Shown one piece after another: positions 1 through 7,694 of a stretch of 64,000 nt of DNA. A model generated the notes under the pieces. It was not told the DNA's origin, did not search any database, and was given only the letters and a program-made list of their open reading frames with translations. Both the position numbers and the translations under genes were made by a program. Source of the DNA: Curtobacterium pusillum (GTDB lineage: Bacteria > Actinomycetota > Actinomycetes > Actinomycetales > Microbacteriaceae). The stretch's first letter is position 1. Each line of letters begins with the position of its first letter. The DNA lies in assembly GCF_007673235.1 (NCBI RefSeq), contig NZ_VDZH01000002.1:39317-103316 (forward strand). Direction: 5' to 3'.

Positions 1-578
1 CCCCAGATTGCTACGACGTCGCCCGGGCCGACGCCTCCGAGGTCCGCTCCCATCCACCCGGTCGGGGCAGCATCGGAAGCGAACAGCGCCCGCTCGTCAC
101 TGACCCCGTCCGGGACGTGGAAGGCGCCCTGGTCGGCGTACGGCACGCGGATGTACTCGGCGTGACTGCCGGCCCACCCGCCCAGCGCGTGCGAATATCC
201 GTAGCAGCCGCCGGGCGCCTGACCCCAGAGCATCTCCGGGATCCCCGCGTTCGGGTTGCCGTTGTCACAGAGTGAGTACAGCTCGTTCTTGCAGTACCAG
301 CACTTCCCGCAGCTGATGAACGAGCAGACCACCACTCGGTCGCCTACCGCGTGCTCGGCCACTGCCGATCCGACCTCGACGACCTCGCCGATGAACTCGT
401 GTCCGAGTACGTCGCCGGCACGCATGGTCGGGACGTACCCGCCGAGCAGGTGGAGGTCCGACCCGCAGGTCGTGCTCAGCGTCACCTTGACGATGATGTC
501 CTGGGCATTGAGGATCTCCGGATCATCCACCTTCTCCACCACGAGCTCGTTGACTCCGGTCCAGCACAGCGCCTTCAC
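1..578 (-). CDS. zinc-dependent alcohol dehydrogenase, 3' end outside window
   Basis: Medium-chain zinc alcohol dehydrogenase that probably oxidises an alcohol or aldehyde adduct with NAD. Only the N-terminal 192 or so residues are in the window; the gene runs off the left edge. Visible ligands are catalytic-zinc Cys38 (in TTCGSD) and His60-Glu61, and structural-zinc Cys90, Cys93, Cys96 and Cys104. The GTG start at 578 overlaps the stop of the upstream gene as GTGA, so translation is probably coupled; an AGGGCGAGG stretch lies just upstream. It is the third gene of a leftward operon that begins with another zinc dehydrogenase. Substrate cannot be told from sequence. Confidence 0.85.
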   Translation of the reverse strand, partial: MKALCWTGVNELVVEKVDDPEILNAQDIIVKVTLSTTCGSDLHLLGGYVPTMRAGDVLGHEFIGEVVEVGSAVAEHAVGDRVVVCSFISCGKCWYCKNELYSLCDNGNPNAGIPEMLWGQAPGGCYGYSHALGGWAGSHAEYIRVPYADQGAFHVPDGVSDERALFASDAAPTGWMGADLGGVGPGDVVAIW

Positions 579-1051
579 AGCACACCCTCGCCCTTCGCAT
601 CGTCTTCTGCCTCGTCGACCGCGCCACCCAGGAGGGTGTGCGGACGCTTCCCGTGCGGCCTCGGCGTCGCGCGCAGGACCTCGCCGGTCTCGAAGACCTG
701 CTTGGCATCGCGCAGCGCAGCACGCAACGCCGCGTTCGGGTCGCCGTCCCCGTCGACGTCGACCCCCTGACGGATCCGGGCGTGGACCTCGAAGCCCTCG
801 TCCCCGGGGGCCGGATCGATCCGGATCTCGAGCGAGGCCGCCAGACGCTGCAACGGTTCGGGGTACTCGCCGCCACTCCGGAATTCCTCCGCGTCACCGA
901 GGACGGTGACGGCCTTCCACCCTTCCGGGTGCGCAGCGTCGCCGTCCGATCCGCGGTCTTTCTTCACGAGGGACCGCGCGACGAGTCCGGCTGCGACTCC
1001 TGCCGCGCCGAGCCCAACCGCCACTGCCGCCTTGTCCGCCTTGTCCGCCAT
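575..1051 (-). CDS. hypothetical protein between two dehydrogenases
   Basis: 158-residue protein of unknown function. The first 30 residues hold an Ala/Gly/Val-rich hydrophobic stretch (VAVGLGAAGVAAGLVA) that could be one membrane segment, followed by a basic VKKDR. The remainder is soluble-looking and acidic, with a DVDGDGD stretch. It starts 3 bases after the stop of the formaldehyde-dehydrogenase-like gene and overlaps the next dehydrogenase by 4 bases, so it belongs to that operon. I do not recognise a family. It could be a membrane-tethered accessory factor for the flanking enzymes (inference). Confidence 0.7.
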   Translation of the reverse strand: MADKADKAAVAVGLGAAGVAAGLVARSLVKKDRGSDGDAAHPEGWKAVTVLGDAEEFRSGGEYPEPLQRLAASLEIRIDPAPGDEGFEVHARIRQGVDVDGDGDPNAALRAALRDAKQVFETGEVLRATPRPHGKRPHTLLGGAVDEAEDDAKGEGVL

Positions 1052-1053
1052 GG

Positions 1054-2205
1054 TCAGGCCGCCTTTCCGGGCTTGAGGACGACCTTGGTCCACCCATCGT
1101 CCCGGTTGTCGAAGTGTTGGTATGCGTCGGGAGCGTCGTCGAGCGGCAGCTCGTGACTGACGATGAAGGACGGCGTCGCCTTGCCCGCCGCGATCAGGTC
1201 GCGGAGCTGACGGTTGTACTTCTTGACGGGTGCCTGACCGGTGCCCATGGTCTGCCCCTTGAACCAGTGCAGACCGATGTCGAAGGCGATCTGCCCTTGC
1301 TTCGCCAGCTCGTCGCGGCCGCCGGGGTCCTGCGGGACGAACACGCCGACGGTGCCGATCCTCCCGGTGAACCGGACGGACTGGACCAAGCGGTTGAGCG
1401 TGAGGTTCGGCTGCTCCTGGCCGCTGGGGTCGTGTGCCTGGTAGCCGACGCACTCGCAGCCGTTGTCGGCACCGAGTCCCATCGTCTGCTCGAGCACGGC
1501 CTGCACGGGATCGACCTTCGAGTCGTCGATCGCGATCGCACCGATGGACTCCGCCAACCGGAGGCGGTCCGGGTGCCGATCGACGACCATGACCTTGCTC
1601 GCACCCTTGATGGTGGCCGACAGCGCGGCCATCAGGCCGACGGGGCCGGCACCGTAGATGACGGTCTGGTCTCCGGGCTTCACCCCCGCCATCTCCGTCG
1701 CGTGATAGCCGGTCGGGAAGATGTCGGCGAGCATCACGTAGTCGGCGGACTTCTCCTCCGCATCCTCTCCCAGCCGGAGGCAGTTGAAGTCGCCCCACGG
1801 CACCCGCAGCAGCTCGGCCTGGCCGCCTGCCCACGGCCCCATGTCGGCGAACCCGTAGGCAGCGCCCGCCCACTCCGGCACGGGCTGGGCGGTGAGGCAG
1901 TAGTTGGTCAGTCCCCGTTCACAGTTCTTGCAGTGCCCGCAGGCGACGTTGAACGGCAGGACCACGTGATCCCCCACCGCGACCTTGTCGACGCCGTCGC
2001 CGACCTCGACCACCTCACCCATGTTCTCGTGCCCGAACCACCGTCCGGTCTCGAAGCTGGTGCGCCCCTCGTACATGTGGAGGTCGGACCCGCAGATGTT
2101 CGTCGTGGTGACACGCACCAGGACGTCGGTGGCACGCTCGATCCGCGCATCGGGAACGTCCTTCACCGTGACCTTGTGCGGCCCCTCGTACACGACTGCT
2201 CTCAT
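1054..2205 (-). CDS. glutathione-independent formaldehyde dehydrogenase-like zinc dehydrogenase
   Basis: 383-residue medium-chain dehydrogenase. Catalytic zinc ligands are Cys38 (NICGSD) and His59-Glu60; structural zinc ligands are Cys89, Cys92, Cys95 and Cys103. A Rossmann motif GAGPVG lies near residue 180. The long insert with GYQAHDPSGQEQP and the FKGQTMGTGQ stretch match the FdhA type that acts on formaldehyde or other aldehydes without added glutathione (family knowledge). The ATG at 2205 has a strong AGGAGG site 6 bases upstream, so I reject longer readings. It heads a three-gene leftward operon opposite a LuxR-type regulator, which suggests aldehyde detoxification under that regulator. 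Confidence 0.88.
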   Translation of the reverse strand: MRAVVYEGPHKVTVKDVPDARIERATDVLVRVTTTNICGSDLHMYEGRTSFETGRWFGHENMGEVVEVGDGVDKVAVGDHVVLPFNVACGHCKNCERGLTNYCLTAQPVPEWAGAAYGFADMGPWAGGQAELLRVPWGDFNCLRLGEDAEEKSADYVMLADIFPTGYHATEMAGVKPGDQTVIYGAGPVGLMAALSATIKGASKVMVVDRHPDRLRLAESIGAIAIDDSKVDPVQAVLEQTMGLGADNGCECVGYQAHDPSGQEQPNLTLNRLVQSVRFTGRIGTVGVFVPQDPGGRDELAKQGQIAFDIGLHWFKGQTMGTGQAPVKKYNRQLRDLIAAGKATPSFIVSHELPLDDAPDAYQHFDNRDDGWTKVVLKPGKAA

Positions 2206-2432
2206 TGTGTCCTCCTGTGGGCGACTCGTCTTCGAGCGGGACGCGGGCCGATCGGCCACGCGACACGTCCATGTCACGTCGTCCGGCGACGAGACACCAT
2301 CGGCAGACATGCCCATCCCGGCTCGCGGTCGACTGTGCCGGTGGACAGCACCACGGTGGTAGCCCTTGCGGTGACGGTCACCGGACAGCTCCTCCACACC
2401 CGGTACCGGTCGTCCGGAGGAGGTCGACTCCC
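2206..2432. promoter_or_regulatory. divergent control region between dehydrogenase operon and LuxR gene
   Basis: 227-base divergent intergenic region. It contains an inverted repeat GGTGACGGTCACC at 2370-2382 and the perfect 10-base palindrome CCGGTACCGG at 2400-2409, just before the LuxR ribosome site (GGAGGAGG, 2417-2424). These are candidate operators for the LuxR-type protein. No convincing -35/-10 pair was picked out. Confidence 0.35.
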
Positions 2433-3377
2433 GTGACACGAACTGGCGCTCTCCAGCTCGCTGCGATCGCGACGCGTCCGGGCCCCGTCCACGAGCGCGC
2501 ACAGGCGATGCTCGACGAACTCCGGAACCAGATCCCCTTCGACGGCGCGTGGATGGCCCTGGCCGAGCCGGGTGGCGCCGGGTACACGTCGATCGCGAGC
2601 ACCGACCTCGAAGCGTCGAGCGTCCGCTACCTGAGCGGGCCCCAGATGGCCCGGGACATCGAGCTGACCGGCGCCGATCGGGCACAGCCGCCCACCAGCC
2701 TGTCGGACATGCCGTCCGCCGCGTTGTTCGAGGACGGAGGACGACACGTGGGCTTCGTCACGGTGCTGTTCCAGAGCACCGACCCGCCGTCGCAGGCCGT
2801 TCGCCGGCAATTCGCACGAGTCCTGCCGAGGCTCGCCGCAGGCATCGACCCGATCCGAGCGCTCGAAGCTGCGACGTCGTTGATCGGCGGAGCCCGAGCC
2901 GGAGTCGTCCTGCTACCCGATCAGGGCGTCGTCGGTCTTCCGGGCCTGGCCGATGATGAACTCCTCACCGCGGGATCAGCGCTGATCGCCGCCGCCAGGG
3001 ACGCCGTCAGCGAATGGTCGAACCCCGCCTCCTTCCTGTGGCCACGCGGGAGTCGACAGTCACCGGACGGCTACCTGCGGGTGACGGTGCTGCCGTGTGG
3101 ACGCGACCTCGACACCGTGGCGTGCGGGGTCGTCGTCCTCTCGCCGGCGCCACGGCTCAGGGGTCTGACCCCGCGGGAGCTCGAGGTGCTGGGGCACGTG
3201 ATCGAGGGGTGCTCCAACCTCGAGATCGCCCGAGCGCTCCGGGTGGCCCCACGCACGATCGCCGCGCACCTCGAGCACATCCTGGTCAAGCTCGATGCCC
3301 CGTCCCGGACTCTCGCGGCCGTGCGTGCAGAGCGTGCCGGCCTCTACGTGCCGCTCGCACGAGCCGGGACCGCCTGA
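2433..3377 (+). CDS. LuxR-type transcriptional regulator
   Basis: 314-residue regulator. The C-terminal 70 residues (245-314) form a LuxR helix-turn-helix: LTPRELEVL followed by NLEIARALRVAPRTIAAHL. The N-terminal part looks like a GAF-type sensor but the fold is not certain. The GTG at 2433 is preferred because GGAGGAGG lies 8 bases upstream; the open frame further upstream has unlike composition. It is divergent from the zinc-dehydrogenase operon and may control it (inference from position only). No response-regulator receiver domain is present. Confidence 0.8.
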   Translation: MTRTGALQLAAIATRPGPVHERAQAMLDELRNQIPFDGAWMALAEPGGAGYTSIASTDLEASSVRYLSGPQMARDIELTGADRAQPPTSLSDMPSAALFEDGGRHVGFVTVLFQSTDPPSQAVRRQFARVLPRLAAGIDPIRALEAATSLIGGARAGVVLLPDQGVVGLPGLADDELLTAGSALIAAARDAVSEWSNPASFLWPRGSRQSPDGYLRVTVLPCGRDLDTVACGVVVLSPAPRLRGLTPRELEVLGHVIEGCSNLEIARALRVAPRTIAAHLEHILVKLDAPSRTLAAVRAERAGLYVPLARAGTA

Positions 3378-3418
3378 GCGCGGCCGGACGACGAAGGAAC
3401 GACCAGGAAGGCAGTGTC

Positions 3419-4048
3419 ATGTCCCACCTGTCAGTGAAAGCCGCCGTCGCAGCGGTCCTCGGTCTTGTGATCGCAGGGATCGCCGCGCTCCTCGGGGTCC
3501 CCGACCTGTCACCGCTCCTGGGGTGGACGATCGCTTCCGCGGTGTTCCTCGTGTGGGTGTGGTCCAGAGCGTGGCCCGCCGATCCCGAACACACCCGCTC
3601 CCTCGCCCGTCACGAGGACGAGTCCCGGAAGCTGGTCGACGCGCTCATCATCACCGCCACGTTCCTCAGCCTGGTCCTGGTGGTCTTGGCGCTCGTCCGC
3701 AGCCAGCAGAAGGATCCCGTCGGATCGGCGGCGGCGATCCTTGCTGTCATCGGGGTGGTGGCCGCCTGGGCGCTCATCAACACGGTGTACGCATTCAAGT
3801 ACGCGAGGATGTACTACCTCGACGACCGGCACCGCTTCGACTTCGACCAGGACGAGGCCCCGGCCTACAGCGACTTCGCCTACACGGCGTTTTCGATCGG
3901 GATGGCGTACAGCGCGAGCAACATCACCCAATCATCGACGCCATCGCGCCGCGTCGCCATGGGCCACGCGCTCCTCTCGTACTTCTTCGGCACCTTCGTG
4001 GTCGCTGTCGCCATCAATCTGATCACCGGTTTGACGCAAGGAGGATGA
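3419..4048 (+). CDS. DUF1345 family membrane protein
   Basis: 209-residue integral membrane protein with about five hydrophobic segments: residues 8-24, 31-48, 70-90, 100-122 and near the C-terminus (FGTFVVAVAINLITGL). The YYLDDRHRFDF and PAYSDFAYTAFSIGMAYSASN stretches are the DUF1345 signature as I know it. Function of the family is unknown. An AGGAAGG ribosome site precedes the ATG. It follows the LuxR gene by 41 bases on the same strand and may be cotranscribed. Confidence 0.8.
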   Translation: MSHLSVKAAVAAVLGLVIAGIAALLGVPDLSPLLGWTIASAVFLVWVWSRAWPADPEHTRSLARHEDESRKLVDALIITATFLSLVLVVLALVRSQQKDPVGSAAAILAVIGVVAAWALINTVYAFKYARMYYLDDRHRFDFDQDEAPAYSDFAYTAFSIGMAYSASNITQSSTPSRRVAMGHALLSYFFGTFVVAVAINLITGLTQGG

Positions 4049-4153
4049 GCAGAGCGGCGGCATCGCCATCGCAGATGCTCGTGTACTCGTCAGTCGCTGT
4101 TTCAGTAGACGGTCCTTGACCGGACGGCGTGGTGCGAGAGCACCTACTGGCCG

Positions 4154-4624
4154 ATGACGAACGACGATGTCCAGGAGCTCCGCGCGTTCCTCAGCGAAGC
4201 TGACCTCACCATCGCTGGGCTCGACTCGACCGCCGTGCGAGTGTGGGTCGAGCGCGACCAGGATGGAGAAATCGTCGGCAGCACCGGATACGAAACGAGC
4301 ACTGACGGTGCAGACGTCTTGATCCGGAGCGTCGCAGTCTCGAGCACACGGCGCGCCGCTGGTGCCGGCACCCGTCTCGCGAGATTCGCCCTCGAGGAAG
4401 CAGCTCGCTTGGGCGCGACGCGGGCGTGGCTCTTCTCACGCCGATCGGGACCCTTCTGGCAGAAGCTCGGATTCGGTCCGGCAGACCGGGGCGAACTCGC
4501 TGCCGTGCTGTCCGGCGCTCAGCAAGTACGCCTCTTTGCCGAAACCGGTCAGCTCGAGCGGGAAGTGGCGTGGATGCGCGACCTCACAGCTCTCAGCTCC
4601 GTACCTGGCGGCCCTGCCCGGTAG
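4154..4624 (+). CDS. GNAT family N-acetyltransferase
   Basis: 156-residue GNAT acyltransferase using acetyl-CoA. The acetyl-CoA loop is AVSSTRRAAGAGTRL (about residues 62-76) and the C-terminal FWQKLGFGPADR is typical of the fold. It is similar in size and order to ArsN2-like acetyltransferases, but no arsenic genes are nearby, so the substrate stays open. The ATG lacks a clear ribosome site. No operon partner. Confidence 0.75.
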   Translation: MTNDDVQELRAFLSEADLTIAGLDSTAVRVWVERDQDGEIVGSTGYETSTDGADVLIRSVAVSSTRRAAGAGTRLARFALEEAARLGATRAWLFSRRSGPFWQKLGFGPADRGELAAVLSGAQQVRLFAETGQLEREVAWMRDLTALSSVPGGPAR

Positions 4625-4672
4625 GCGATCGCCTATCGGACACGTTGGGCCGCTCTGCATCGAGGGGCTGGT

Positions 4673-5143
4673 CTACCGGTCGCGTCTGTCGTCAGTCGTG
4701 AACCCGGGACTCTCTCCACGGTCCTGCAGAGTCTCGAGTTCCTGAAAGAACGTGATCTGCCACCCCGCAGGACCCTGCACACGCGCGTTCTTCGACTGGA
4801 AGGGGGTCCGGATCGACGGGGCGAGAAGGTCGGCCCCAGCTTCGGTCGTACGAGCGACGGTGAGATCAGTGTCCTCCACCTCCAGCGCGATCCGGAGCAC
4901 GGGAGCGCCGGGGTGCGCCGGTGGCATGCCTTCGACTTCGTCGATGTTGCTCGCGTGGGTGGGAGTGGCGAGCTCGATCGTGGCGATTCCTGCATGGAGG
5001 ATCGCAACTCGGTCATCGCCGTCCGTGGCAAACGCGACCTGTTCGGGCATGCCGAGCGTGTCACGGTAGAAGCGGACCGCCTCGTCGAAGTCGTCGGTCT
5101 CGATGATCAAACGGAGCTGCTTCGGGGTCGTGGGATTCGTCAT
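4673..5143 (-). CDS. VOC superfamily protein
   Basis: 156-residue glyoxalase/bleomycin-resistance/dioxygenase fold protein. It has two beta-alpha-beta-beta-beta halves: LIIETDDFDEAVRFYRDTLGMP and LRIALEVEDTDLTVARTTEAGADLL. It ends with the usual GPAGWQITFFQE. Such proteins bind metals or small hydrophobic ligands; the substrate is not predictable. The ATG at 5143 (GTGGGAG upstream) is chosen over a longer frame. Its 5' end lies inside the 3' end of the MerR gene (83-base overlap, same strand), so the two are probably cotranscribed. Confidence 0.8.
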   Translation of the reverse strand: MTNPTTPKQLRLIIETDDFDEAVRFYRDTLGMPEQVAFATDGDDRVAILHAGIATIELATPTHASNIDEVEGMPPAHPGAPVLRIALEVEDTDLTVARTTEAGADLLAPSIRTPFQSKNARVQGPAGWQITFFQELETLQDRGESPGFTTDDRRDR

Positions 5144-5519
5144 GACTCCCACTCTCGTTCCTGACGTGCGGGTGAGGGGCAAGGCCCCATTGAATGCGCA
5201 GTTCCGCCAGGCGATCAAGTTCTTGCGTGATCACGTGTTTCTCACTGCGGAGCCGTGTTTCGGCAGCATCGACGGTGGACCGTAGTCGCTCGGATGACAT
5301 GACCGGATCTGACAGCGCAGGCAGGAGTGCCCGGATCACTGAGCTACAGAAGCAAGCGGCGAGCAAGTCGCGGATGGTAGCGAGGGCGCTCTCATGCTGT
5401 GGGCTGTACACCCGCTGCCCGGCGGCGGTCCGCTGCGGTGCGAGCAAGCCCTGTTGCTCGTAGTAGCGCAGCGCTCTCACGCTTGCTCCAGTCCTGGCCG
5501 CGAAATCTCCGATGCGCAT
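5061..5519 (-). CDS. MerR family transcriptional regulator
   Basis: 152-residue MerR regulator. The N-terminal winged helix is MRIGDFAARTGASVRALRYYEQQGLL, followed by a dimerisation helix around residues 80-108. The last 45 residues (after LAELRIQ) are rich in His, Asp and Arg and overlap the VOC gene by 83 bases; the ancestral protein probably stopped earlier, and a small indel may have extended it. A TTG six codons upstream is an alternative start. It lies 60 bases from a divergent GNAT gene and likely controls the VOC gene. Confidence 0.8.
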   Translation of the reverse strand: MRIGDFAARTGASVRALRYYEQQGLLAPQRTAAGQRVYSPQHESALATIRDLLAACFCSSVIRALLPALSDPVMSSERLRSTVDAAETRLRSEKHVITQELDRLAELRIQWGLAPHPHVRNESGSHDESHDPEAAPFDHRDRRLRRGGPLLP

Positions 5520-5579
5520 ACTTCGATTTTGAGGCAAGGGAGCGGATCGGGGTCCGATCCGGGTAACTCAGATGAAGCA

Positions 5580-6047
5580 GTGTCCGATGATCGATCGGCT
5601 GCCGCTGGGATTGCGGCCGTCCACATCCATGCGTGGCGAGAGGCTTACGCGCACCTGATGCCTGCGGAGTTCCTGGCGGCACTCGACCAGGGACGACGCG
5701 AGACTGGCTGGCGCACGATCATCGCTGACGGGGTCACCGACGTAGTCGTTGCGCTCGACGGAGAGAAGATCATCGGCTGGGCATCTGCGGGATCCGGCAG
5801 GGATGAGTCTGCTCCCGCCCACTGCGAGCTCGAGGGCATCTACGTCCTCGCTTCCGCCTACGGATCGGGCGCAGGGCAGCAGCTCCTGGATGCCGCGGTC
5901 GGCGACGATGCGGCGTTCTTGTGGATGGCCGACGACAATCCCCGCGCCGAGGCTTCCTACCGGCGCAACGGATTCGAGCGCGACGGAGCTGAGAAGACGC
6001 AGTCCTTCGGCGGGGCATCCGTCAGGGTCGTGCGTCTGTCTCGGTAG
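5580..6047 (+). CDS. GNAT family N-acetyltransferase
   Basis: 155-residue GNAT protein. IAAVHIHAWREAYAHLMPAEFL is the usual first helix of a common GNAT subgroup; GIYVLASAYGSGAGQQLLDA is the acetyl-CoA loop; ASYRRNGFERDG closes the fold. The GTG at 5580 is the best start that keeps the fold, but its ribosome site (GATGAAG) is weak and the first strand is shorter than usual. A strong intrinsic terminator follows. Substrate unknown. Confidence 0.75.
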   Translation: MSDDRSAAAGIAAVHIHAWREAYAHLMPAEFLAALDQGRRETGWRTIIADGVTDVVVALDGEKIIGWASAGSGRDESAPAHCELEGIYVLASAYGSGAGQQLLDAAVGDDAAFLWMADDNPRAEASYRRNGFERDGAEKTQSFGGASVRVVRLSR

Positions 6048-6067
6048 CCGATCCGCTTGCGGTACGC

Positions 6068-6096
6068 GAAAGACCCCCTCAGCGGAGGGGGTCTTT
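6068..6096. terminator. rho-independent terminator, bidirectional
   Basis: Perfect 12-base stem (AAAGACCCCCTC / GAGGGGGTCTTT) with an AGCG loop. It is A/T-flanked on both sides, so it can serve the GNAT gene on + and the two-helix membrane protein gene on -. It is the only classical terminator of this kind seen in the window. Confidence 0.9.
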
Positions 6097-6128
6097 CGTT
6101 GCGCCTGACCGGCATCTTGTCGTGAGCT

Positions 6129-6347
6129 TCAGGCGTGTGTCCGGTTCGTGCGCCTTGGGCTTTGAATAACGATCAGAGCTGCTGCGCAGGCGATCGCGAT
6201 GCCGGCCAGTGGCAGCGTGAGGATCGTGAGCTGTGTCGATGTGGTGCTGCCGTGCGGGAGTGCGACGTTGCTGACGATTGCGAGCGTGATCGCTGCTCCT
6301 ACGGTGGCGCCTGCCAACGTGTGCAGGACGGCGATGAGGTATCGCAT
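6129..6347 (-). CDS. small two-helix membrane protein, candidate immunity protein
   Basis: 72-residue protein with two membrane segments (about residues 4-28 and 42-62), a polar loop PHGSTTSTQLT and a basic tail SPRRTNRTHA. An AGGAG ribosome site sits 8 bases before the ATG. It lies 27 bases downstream of the secreted four-cysteine protein gene on the same strand and is probably cotranscribed. A decayed relative lies at 7248-7500. By position and size it could be the immunity partner of the secreted protein (inference). No named family recognised. Confidence 0.7.
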   Translation of the reverse strand: MRYLIAVLHTLAGATVGAAITLAIVSNVALPHGSTTSTQLTILTLPLAGIAIACAAALIVIQSPRRTNRTHA

Positions 6348-6374
6348 TGGTAGCTCCTTTCCTCTGGTCCGCTG

Positions 6375-7001
6375 CTACTGCGAGTTGCACCAGGTGATCG
6401 TCGACGGCGGGATGTTGTGGATGACGGTACCGCGACCCTTGGCGGCGCACACGCCGAGGAATGCTCCGGCAACCGCGAGGATTCCGGCGAGGACGCCGAC
6501 TGCCGCTGCAGGCAATCCGGTGGGGCTGAGGATTCCGGCGATGGTCCCGATGACTCCCACACCGCCGCCGATGACGGAGATCATCACGTTCGTGTTGCAG
6601 CTGTTGAGGTACACGTTGAGCTGCGCGCCGGTGTAGTCGTAGCGGTTCTTCCCGGTGCACGCCTGTTTTCCGATGACCGCCGACCGCAGCTTCGCGACCT
6701 GGGCGCTGTCGATGGTGGCGTTCTCGACGGTGCCGCCCGTTGCGGCGAATCCGGTGGCGTACGAGTCCACGAGCGCAGGGTCCACACCGTGCTGCCGTGC
6801 AAGTGCGCCGTCGAACTGATGCGTCTTCTGGTTCGTTGCGTCGAAGAGCGACTGCACGGTGGCTTCCGAGATCGCTGGCTCTGGTGCCGGGGCTGCTTCG
6901 GCTGCGTTCGCCGGGCTCGCCACGAGCATGGATCCGAGTAGTGCCGCAGTGGCAGACGCAACGAGTGCGGTGCGTGCGGGCATGAGCGTGAACAGCTTCA
7001 T
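6375..7001 (-). CDS. secreted four-cysteine hydrophobic protein, bacteriocin-like
   Basis: 208 residues. A signal peptide covers residues 1-33 (cleavage after ANA). Residues 34-110 are a hydrophilic helical region that could be a propeptide. The C-terminal part has Cys115, Cys135, Cys185 and Cys205 around a long Gly/Ala/Ile/Val-rich hydrophobic stretch (139-186, SVIGGGVGVIGTIAGIL onward) and ends TWCNSQ. The layout recalls SdpC-type or other hydrophobic bacteriocin precursors, but I do not recognise a characterised family. GGACAGGAG precedes the ATG. Two small membrane proteins and an SdpI-like protein lie nearby. Confidence 0.7.
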   Translation of the reverse strand: MKLFTLMPARTALVASATAALLGSMLVASPANAAEAAPAPEPAISEATVQSLFDATNQKTHQFDGALARQHGVDPALVDSYATGFAATGGTVENATIDSAQVAKLRSAVIGKQACTGKNRYDYTGAQLNVYLNSCNTNVMISVIGGGVGVIGTIAGILSPTGLPAAAVGVLAGILAVAGAFLGVCAAKGRGTVIHNIPPSTITWCNSQ

Positions 7002-7034
7002 TGGGATTCTCCTGTCCCTAGCGGCGTTGCTGGG

Positions 7035-7052
7035 CCGAGCACCGATGCTCGG
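7035..7052. promoter_or_regulatory. inverted repeat in leader of secreted protein gene
   Basis: Perfect 7-base arms CCGAGCA and TGCTCGG with a 4-base spacer, 34-51 bases upstream of the 7001 start. It could be an operator or a leader hairpin. Confidence 0.3.
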
Positions 7053-7694
7053 TGATGCAAACCTGCACCTAACACTCTGGATGCGCAACTCTACATATTC
7101 TTGGGTGTGTCGCCCGCATAGACGCCTCTCGAGTTGACGGTTGGCGAGACTCTGCCGGATCGCTTCAGGCTCGCCATCACGGGATGGTTGGCAAGAATCC
7201 AGGCGCTGGTGCGTCCGGCGCCACGGGAAGTCCTTGCGACTCACCGTTCACTGCTTGCGCCAGCGGCGACGGCGTTGCTGCTTGATGTCAGTGACGATCG
7301 TCCCGCCGCCGATGACGCTGACAACGCAGAGCATCAGGAAAGGCGATGACGGCATCGTGAGCTGCGTTGCTTCGGTGTCCTCCACGTCGAGGATCGCGAG
7401 TGCGTTCATGATGATCCCGGCGATGGCCGCGCAGACTCATGCGCTGAAGAGCGCGATCGCGAGGGGCTTCAGCTGCCTACTACTTCTGCCGTTGTCATGC
7501 CTTCCGGGATGGCTGTCCAGTCACCAGGCTGTGACGATCGAGGGGAGTAAGAGCCACACGGTGAGCAGCCAGGGGACGTCGATGATCACTTTCGGTGTGT
7601 CTGCGTTGCTTTACGGCTCGGCGCGTTGTCGGATCCCAACGACTGCGACCGGGCGGGTTGAATGTGGCGTGGCGCCGCCGACGGGCGGGGCTAC
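7053..7694. other. long gap with decayed coding remnants
   Basis: Apart from the pseudogene at 7248-7500, no intact gene is supported here. On the minus strand, 7501-7600 reads as a hydrophobic stretch (VIIDVPWLLTVWLLLPSIVTAW) ended by a stop at about 7520, which could be another remnant. Composition is less GC-rich than the neighbouring genes, which fits acquired and decaying DNA. Confidence 0.4.
7248..7500 (-). pseudogene. decayed two-helix membrane protein, relative of the 6129-6347 gene
   Basis: Minus-strand reading gives RQLKPLAIALFSA, an in-frame TGA at 7437-7439, then 62 codons beginning VCAAIAGIIMNALAIL and ending in a basic tail before the TGA at 7248-7250. Read through the stop, it has the same plan as the 72-residue protein: helix, polar loop with ATQLT (compare STQLT), second helix (PFLMLCVVSVIGGGTIV), basic tail. 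No usable start codon precedes the first helix. A nonfunctional copy is the simplest reading; a stop-codon error in the sequence is possible. Confidence 0.55.

Noticed and set aside
4154..4624. Naming the GNAT gene arsN2
   Set aside because: Similar size and order of motifs, but no arsenic genes nearby and GNAT sequences are too diverse to name by eye.
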